This document shows, one piece after another, positions 60,452 through 64,000 of a stretch of 64,000 bases of DNA. The first letter of the stretch is position 1. The number at the start of each line of letters is the position of its first letter. The DNA lies in NCBI RefSeq assembly GCF_008795955.1, contig NZ_VMHN01000006.1, positions 150,131 to 214,130 of the forward strand, given 5' to 3'. A program made the translations under genes and the position numbers. Under the pieces are notes generated by a model, which saw only the letters and a program-made list of their open reading frames with translations, was not told where the DNA came from and searched no databases. The DNA comes from Marinobacter denitrificans. Lineage in GTDB: Bacteria > Pseudomonadota > Gammaproteobacteria > Pseudomonadales > Oleiphilaceae.

Positions 60452-61438
60452 ATGGCCCGAGGCGGCATCACCCAACCCCTGGTCGAGGACGCCCGTAAAC
60501 GTCTTCTGGCTCGCAATGTTCACCCCTCCATCGACGCCATACGAGCCGAGCTGGGCAACACCGGCTCAAAGACCACCATCAGCAACCACCTGAGAGCGAT
60601 TGAGGCGCGTGAAGGCACCCGTCTAGACGACGAAGCGCTTCTGAGCAACCACGTAACCGACTTGGTGGGCCAACTGGCTCGGCAATTACGCCAGGACGCG
60701 CAGGAGACCATTGAGCAGGCCGAACAGCGCCACCAGGCCGAGGTGGCTGGCCTGCAGGAAGCTTTAACAGCACAGACCGCTGAAACCAGGCAACACCAGG
60801 CGCAAAATGCAGTGTTGGCTCAGGCCCGGGATGATTTACAAACGGAGGCCCGTGGGCTGCGTGAGGCGCTCTCAAAACTCGAAAGCGATAACCGCGCACA
60901 GGCCCAACGCATTGAAAGTTTGACTGAGCAGGTTCAGGACAAGCAACGCCAGGTGAATTCACTCGAAGAAAAACACAACCATGCCCGGCAGGCGCTGGAG
61001 CACTATCGCGGCTCCGTGAAAGAGCAGCGCGATCAGGATCAGCGGCGGCATGAGCAGCAGGTCCAGCAAGTCCAGGAAGAGCAACGCCACCTGCAACAAG
61101 CCCTGGCCGTGAAACGTGACGAGCAGACCCAGGCCACCCGGGAGATCACCCGGCTGTTCACGGAGGTGACTGAAACTCGAAAGCAGTCGGATCAGTTGGC
61201 CCAGCAACTGGGCGAGCGGGAGCGCGAAAATCGTCGTCTGGCCGACAAAACGGTACGGCTAGAGCAGCAAGTCGTGGCGTTACGCCAGCGAAAGGCTGCC
61301 CTTGAAAAGCAGCAGCGCGTGAACGACCAACAGAAAGCGAAGTTGCAGCAGCTTGAAACCGAGCTGAGCGTGAAGAATGAGCTGTTGGATCGCTTGAGCG
61401 CTGGCAACGACTCCGACGAGGTGGACAGAGTTTCTTGA
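60452..61438 (+). CDS. tnpT: TnpT-like coiled-coil DNA-binding protein (KfrA-N domain)
   Basis: 328 residues from ATG 60452 (GAGGA 8 bases upstream). The N-terminal KfrA-type DNA-binding domain (ITQPLVEDARKRLLARNVHP then SIDAIRAELG) is followed by a long uninterrupted coiled coil rich in Q, E, R and K (about residues 70-315). TnpT binds the resolution site and is needed with TnpS. Its partner is divergent tnpS. Confidence 0.88.
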   Translation: MARGGITQPLVEDARKRLLARNVHPSIDAIRAELGNTGSKTTISNHLRAIEAREGTRLDDEALLSNHVTDLVGQLARQLRQDAQETIEQAEQRHQAEVAGLQEALTAQTAETRQHQAQNAVLAQARDDLQTEARGLREALSKLESDNRAQAQRIESLTEQVQDKQRQVNSLEEKHNHARQALEHYRGSVKEQRDQDQRRHEQQVQQVQEEQRHLQQALAVKRDEQTQATREITRLFTEVTETRKQSDQLAQQLGERERENRRLADKTVRLEQQVVALRQRKAALEKQQRVNDQQKAKLQQLETELSVKNELLDRLSAGNDSDEVDRVS

Positions 61439-61578
61439 AATTCCTCCAGACTATGTTTTAAAGCCTACTGCAAGGCTATTGTCGCTCAAGTCTCAGGTGT
61501 TTTTCATTGGGGAGCCCGCGTGGTTTGGATGACGGGTTTAGGGCGACGTGTTGTCCGGTCTTTTGTCGTCCATCATGC

Positions 61579-62982
61579 TTAGCTGTAAAAATAAAAGTCG
61601 TTTTTTTTCCTCTGTTTCACGGCATACATGGCCATGTCTGCCCGCTCTACCAGCGTTTCCGCCCCCGCCCCGTCTTCAGGGTACATTGCAATCCCGATGC
61701 TGGTTCCGATAGAGACACGAAGGTCGGTGCCCTCAAACTGAAAAGGGGTTTCGAGCGAGTTCAGAAGTTTGCGTGCGACCGTTGCGGCGTCCTTTTTTTC
61801 GTCAAGCGAGGGCAACAGGACCGTAAATTCATCACCACCATAGCGGGCAAGGGTATCCCCCTCTCGCAGACAATGTGTCAGACCGGCGGCGACTTTTTGC
61901 AACAGCTGATCGCCAACCCCATGCCCGTAGGTATCGTTTACCGCTTTGAAATCGTTCAGGTCGATAAAAAGCACGGCAAGCTTCTGCCCATTACGGCTCG
62001 CCTGACTGACAGCCAAGGTAAGTCGGTCCATAAACAGGCTCCTATTCGGCAGCCCGGTCAGTGTATCGTGAGAAGCATGAAACTCCATCAATGCCAGTGT
62101 CCGTTTGTGCTCCGTGATGTCCCGCACAATGCCCAAAAAAAGAGGCTTTGCTGGAGGGGGCTTTGCATAAGTTAGCGCGGTGTCGTTCGCCTCGAGCGGA
62201 GAGGCAACTGTAATGTCACAATCCAGGTAACCGATCCCTCCATGGTAAGTTTTAAGTTTGATCTCTTGGGTTACTGACTCTCCCACCTCGTTCTTACCAA
62301 ATAACAGTGGAAGCTTAGCGATGTCACCCTCATGAACGAGCCGAGAAAACGGTTGGCCAATCAGCTCCTCTGTCGGTAATCCCAAGAGACTCTCGGAGTG
62401 ATGATTCAGATAGTTGATGCACTTGCGCTCATCCAGTGAAAAAACCAGATCCGGAAGATGATCAAGTGTGTGCTTAAAAAAATCGGCCGTTAGCGGGTTA
62501 GACCAGCCCGTAGCCGCCTGAGAGCGGGCCTGCCGTCGTTCTAAAACCGTGCCGCCGACAGCCCGAATTAATTCATCTACATCGTAGGGCTTTCTTAGAT
62601 AATCGCAGGCACCCAGCTTGAATGCTTGCCTGACGATGCGATAGTCGGAATGCCCGCTGATAATGATGACCGGAGCGTCAACGCCCGTTTCTTTCAACCA
62701 GGCCATGATCTCTAAACCGCTCTTTCCAGGCATGCGGATATCCAACAAAACCAGATCATAGGCATTCTCTCGTAATCGCTGGCAGACGGCGTCGCCATCC
62801 TCGGCACCGTCAACCTCGAACCCCTTGTCACGCAATATCGAGCATAAACTGTTAAGCAACCGCGGCTCATCGTCACCAATGAGCAGCCGCCCCAAATACT
62901 CTGAAGTTTCGCCGGTGACGTGGGGAGTTATATCAACGTCATCACTGGCGGAGTTTTCGCTGTAGTATTGCAAGATGGACAC
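61579..62982 (-). CDS. Response regulator-PAS-GGDEF diguanylate cyclase
   Basis: 467 residues: receiver (LLIGDDEPRLL, phospho-acceptor in LVLLDIRMPG, lysine in YLRKPYDV, residues about 30-150), PAS domain (VFSLDERKCINYLNHHSESLLGLP), then GGDEF domain with intact RYGGDEF and REGD inhibitory site. It makes cyclic-di-GMP when phosphorylated. No histidine kinase is adjacent. It is convergent with tnpT, so it may be cargo or host sequence. Confidence 0.9.
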   Translation of the reverse strand: MSILQYYSENSASDDVDITPHVTGETSEYLGRLLIGDDEPRLLNSLCSILRDKGFEVDGAEDGDAVCQRLRENAYDLVLLDIRMPGKSGLEIMAWLKETGVDAPVIIISGHSDYRIVRQAFKLGACDYLRKPYDVDELIRAVGGTVLERRQARSQAATGWSNPLTADFFKHTLDHLPDLVFSLDERKCINYLNHHSESLLGLPTEELIGQPFSRLVHEGDIAKLPLLFGKNEVGESVTQEIKLKTYHGGIGYLDCDITVASPLEANDTALTYAKPPPAKPLFLGIVRDITEHKRTLALMEFHASHDTLTGLPNRSLFMDRLTLAVSQASRNGQKLAVLFIDLNDFKAVNDTYGHGVGDQLLQKVAAGLTHCLREGDTLARYGGDEFTVLLPSLDEKKDAATVARKLLNSLETPFQFEGTDLRVSIGTSIGIAMYPEDGAGAETLVERADMAMYAVKQRKKNDFYFYS

Positions 62983-63632
62983 CAGTATGTCGGAGCAAGG
63001 GATTTGCTCCGATGATCAACCCGATAATAATAAACTGTACATTTTGACCTCACTAAAAAGCCTGAAGTCATCATCTCCCGCTTTTGGCCGCAGAGATGAA
63101 ATGCGTTCATAAATTGCGTGTTAAGAAAGCCCCGATACAACAACCACGCCCCTGATCTACAGCGGAAAGTCAGTTTGAAGAGACGCACTGAGCGCTTTGG
63201 TTAGTTCGCTCGGTAAACCAATGGCTTATTGATCGTCTGCCACTAATCTCCAGGTGGTTACTTCCGCCGTTGAGATCCCTTCATTTTTGAAAACGCGCTT
63301 TACAGAAGCTTGCACGGGCCCATGTCACCATAGGAAATTATTGGACGTGTATGGACCCCCTCCTCTATTGCGGTGGTGTGGACCTCTGTGGAAACTCTGT
63401 TTAACTCACTTGCGTGCTTCCGATAGCGCCTTCACATGCTAGCCGCAGCCATGCTGTGGTCATAGCCCGTCTCATTCTTTACCAATGCCCAGGCGCAGGC
63501 CGGACAAACGTGCCAGTGGTGGCGCCACCAAGATCGGGGCTCGCTGGTAAGGGCGTGCCAGCCAAAGCAACACCGGCAGCAGGCGCGCTGGCGGTGTGCC
63601 AGCGGTCAGATCAGCCGCCCTATCAGGGCGGA
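62983..63632. other. 650 bp without an intact gene
   Basis: 62983-63250 is AT-richer and probably holds the promoter of the diguanylate cyclase gene. 63432-63608 on the minus strand is an open frame of about 58 codons lacking a start codon, with clustered Cys and His (ACCRCCFGWH, WWRHHWHVCPAC, WALVKNETGYDHSMAAASM); it looks like the tail of a lost gene. A short hairpin CCGCCCT-ATC-AGGGCGG (63615-63631) follows the ectC stop. Confidence 0.55.
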
Positions 63633-64000
63633 TCAGTTATCGCTGGTGTCAGCCAGGTAGGCTCCGTCCTCGTCATGGACTTCCTGGCCGGTCACCGGCG
63701 GGTTGAAGGCGCAGATCAGGCGCATGTCCTCGGTACCACCGTACAGAGTGTGCTTGTCATGGTTGTCCAGGGCATAGAGGGTACCGTCGGTAATCTCGTG
63801 AACTTCACCCGTGGCGAGGTCCTTGATGCGCCCGTTACCGGCAACGCAGTAAACGGCTTCCAGGTGGTGCTTGTACCAGAAAGTGTGCTCGGAGCCTGCC
63901 TTGATGATGGTTTCGTGGAAGGAAAATCCCATTCCGTCCTTCTTGAGCAGCAGGCGGCGGCTGGTCCACTGCTTGTCGCTGACTTCACGCTCGGTACCAA
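63633..64000 (-). CDS. ectC: L-ectoine synthase, C-terminal part (cut by window edge)
   Basis: About 122 of roughly 130 residues are visible in the frame that enters at the window edge (GTEREVSDKQWTSRRLLLKKD), followed by GMGFSFHETIIKAGSEHTFWY, HLEAVYCVAGNG, TLYALDNHDKH and FNPPVTGQEVHDEDG. This cupin-fold enzyme cyclises N-gamma-acetyl-diaminobutyrate to ectoine, an osmolyte, pointing to a halophilic host. The metal-binding Glu and His residues of the family are present. Confidence 0.93.
   Translation of the reverse strand, partial: GTEREVSDKQWTSRRLLLKKDGMGFSFHETIIKAGSEHTFWYKHHLEAVYCVAGNGRIKDLATGEVHEITDGTLYALDNHDKHTLYGGTEDMRLICAFNPPVTGQEVHDEDGAYLADTSDN

Noticed and set aside
62928..63188. 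86-codon minus-strand ORF upstream of the diguanylate cyclase
   Set aside because: It overlaps the cyclase start, has no ribosome site and shows no family pattern.
61439..63632. A right-hand terminal repeat or duplicated tRNA 3' end marking the island end
   Set aside because: No match to the tRNA-Arg 3' sequence or to the left edge of the transposon was visible; the true borders remain unknown.

Overview
The window looks like a chromosomal segment of a halophilic marine gammaproteobacterium, most likely Marinobacter or a close relative. Evidence: high GC, Pseudomonas-like gene content (orphan FliL, RMF-like protein, LrgAB, YaeQ, Bkd complex, Stk1-type kinase) and an ectoine synthase gene at the right edge. 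This is inference from gene families; no database search was possible.

Positions 1 to about 32.3 kb are ordinary core genome: dsbB (cut by the edge), a FliL-like protein, an RMF-like protein, gshA, tex, a GGDEF-EAL protein, rep, a secreted galactose-oxidase-like protein, cytochrome c5, outer-membrane phospholipase A, cpsG, bfr/bfd with a Fur box, pepQ, a LysR regulator, a five-gene peptide ABC transporter, lrgAB, yaeQ, then a branched-chain 2-oxoacid dehydrogenase operon (E1alpha, E1beta, E2) directly followed by a Hanks-type Ser/Thr kinase. This part ends at tRNA-Arg(CCG), 32228-32304.

From 32.3 to about 63.6 kb the window is accessory and mosaic. It holds transposase scraps, an outer-membrane efflux factor spliced onto the tail of a LysR gene, an RND pump with its adaptor, and a MerR gene spliced onto the tail of a TetR gene. 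Then comes a long minus-strand block of cell-envelope maturation genes: lgt, ccmI, ccmH, ccmG, ccmF, a peroxiredoxin, lspA, a CDF metal transporter, a BASS-family carrier, an MBL-fold hydrolase, a second lspA with an internal amber codon, lnt, a TlpA-like thioredoxin, an SCO protein, a split DsbD and a DsbG-like protein. Two near-identical cadR copies, in a 546-bp direct repeat that includes the divergent promoter, sit inside it. The second repeat copy places a CadR-type promoter upstream of lnt. A second promoter with the 19-bp spacer typical of MerR regulators precedes the peroxiredoxin-ccm-lgt operon. The gene set (lipoprotein processing, cytochrome c heme ligation, periplasmic thiol chemistry, metal export) suggests a portable, metal-inducible envelope-repair or envelope-maturation kit.

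At 55.8-61.4 kb lies a Tn3-family transposition unit of the tnpS/tnpT class: TnpA, tyrosine recombinase TnpS, a small coupled ORF, a resolution-site-like spacer and the divergent coiled-coil protein TnpT. A response-regulator diguanylate cyclase and a degenerate 650-bp stretch follow. The window ends inside ectC.

Most interesting points: the envelope-maturation island and its two MerR-type promoters; capture of a CadR promoter by lnt; the kinase coupled to a Bkd operon whose E1alpha keeps both serines that are phosphorylated in mammalian BCKDH; and several sharp recombination joints.
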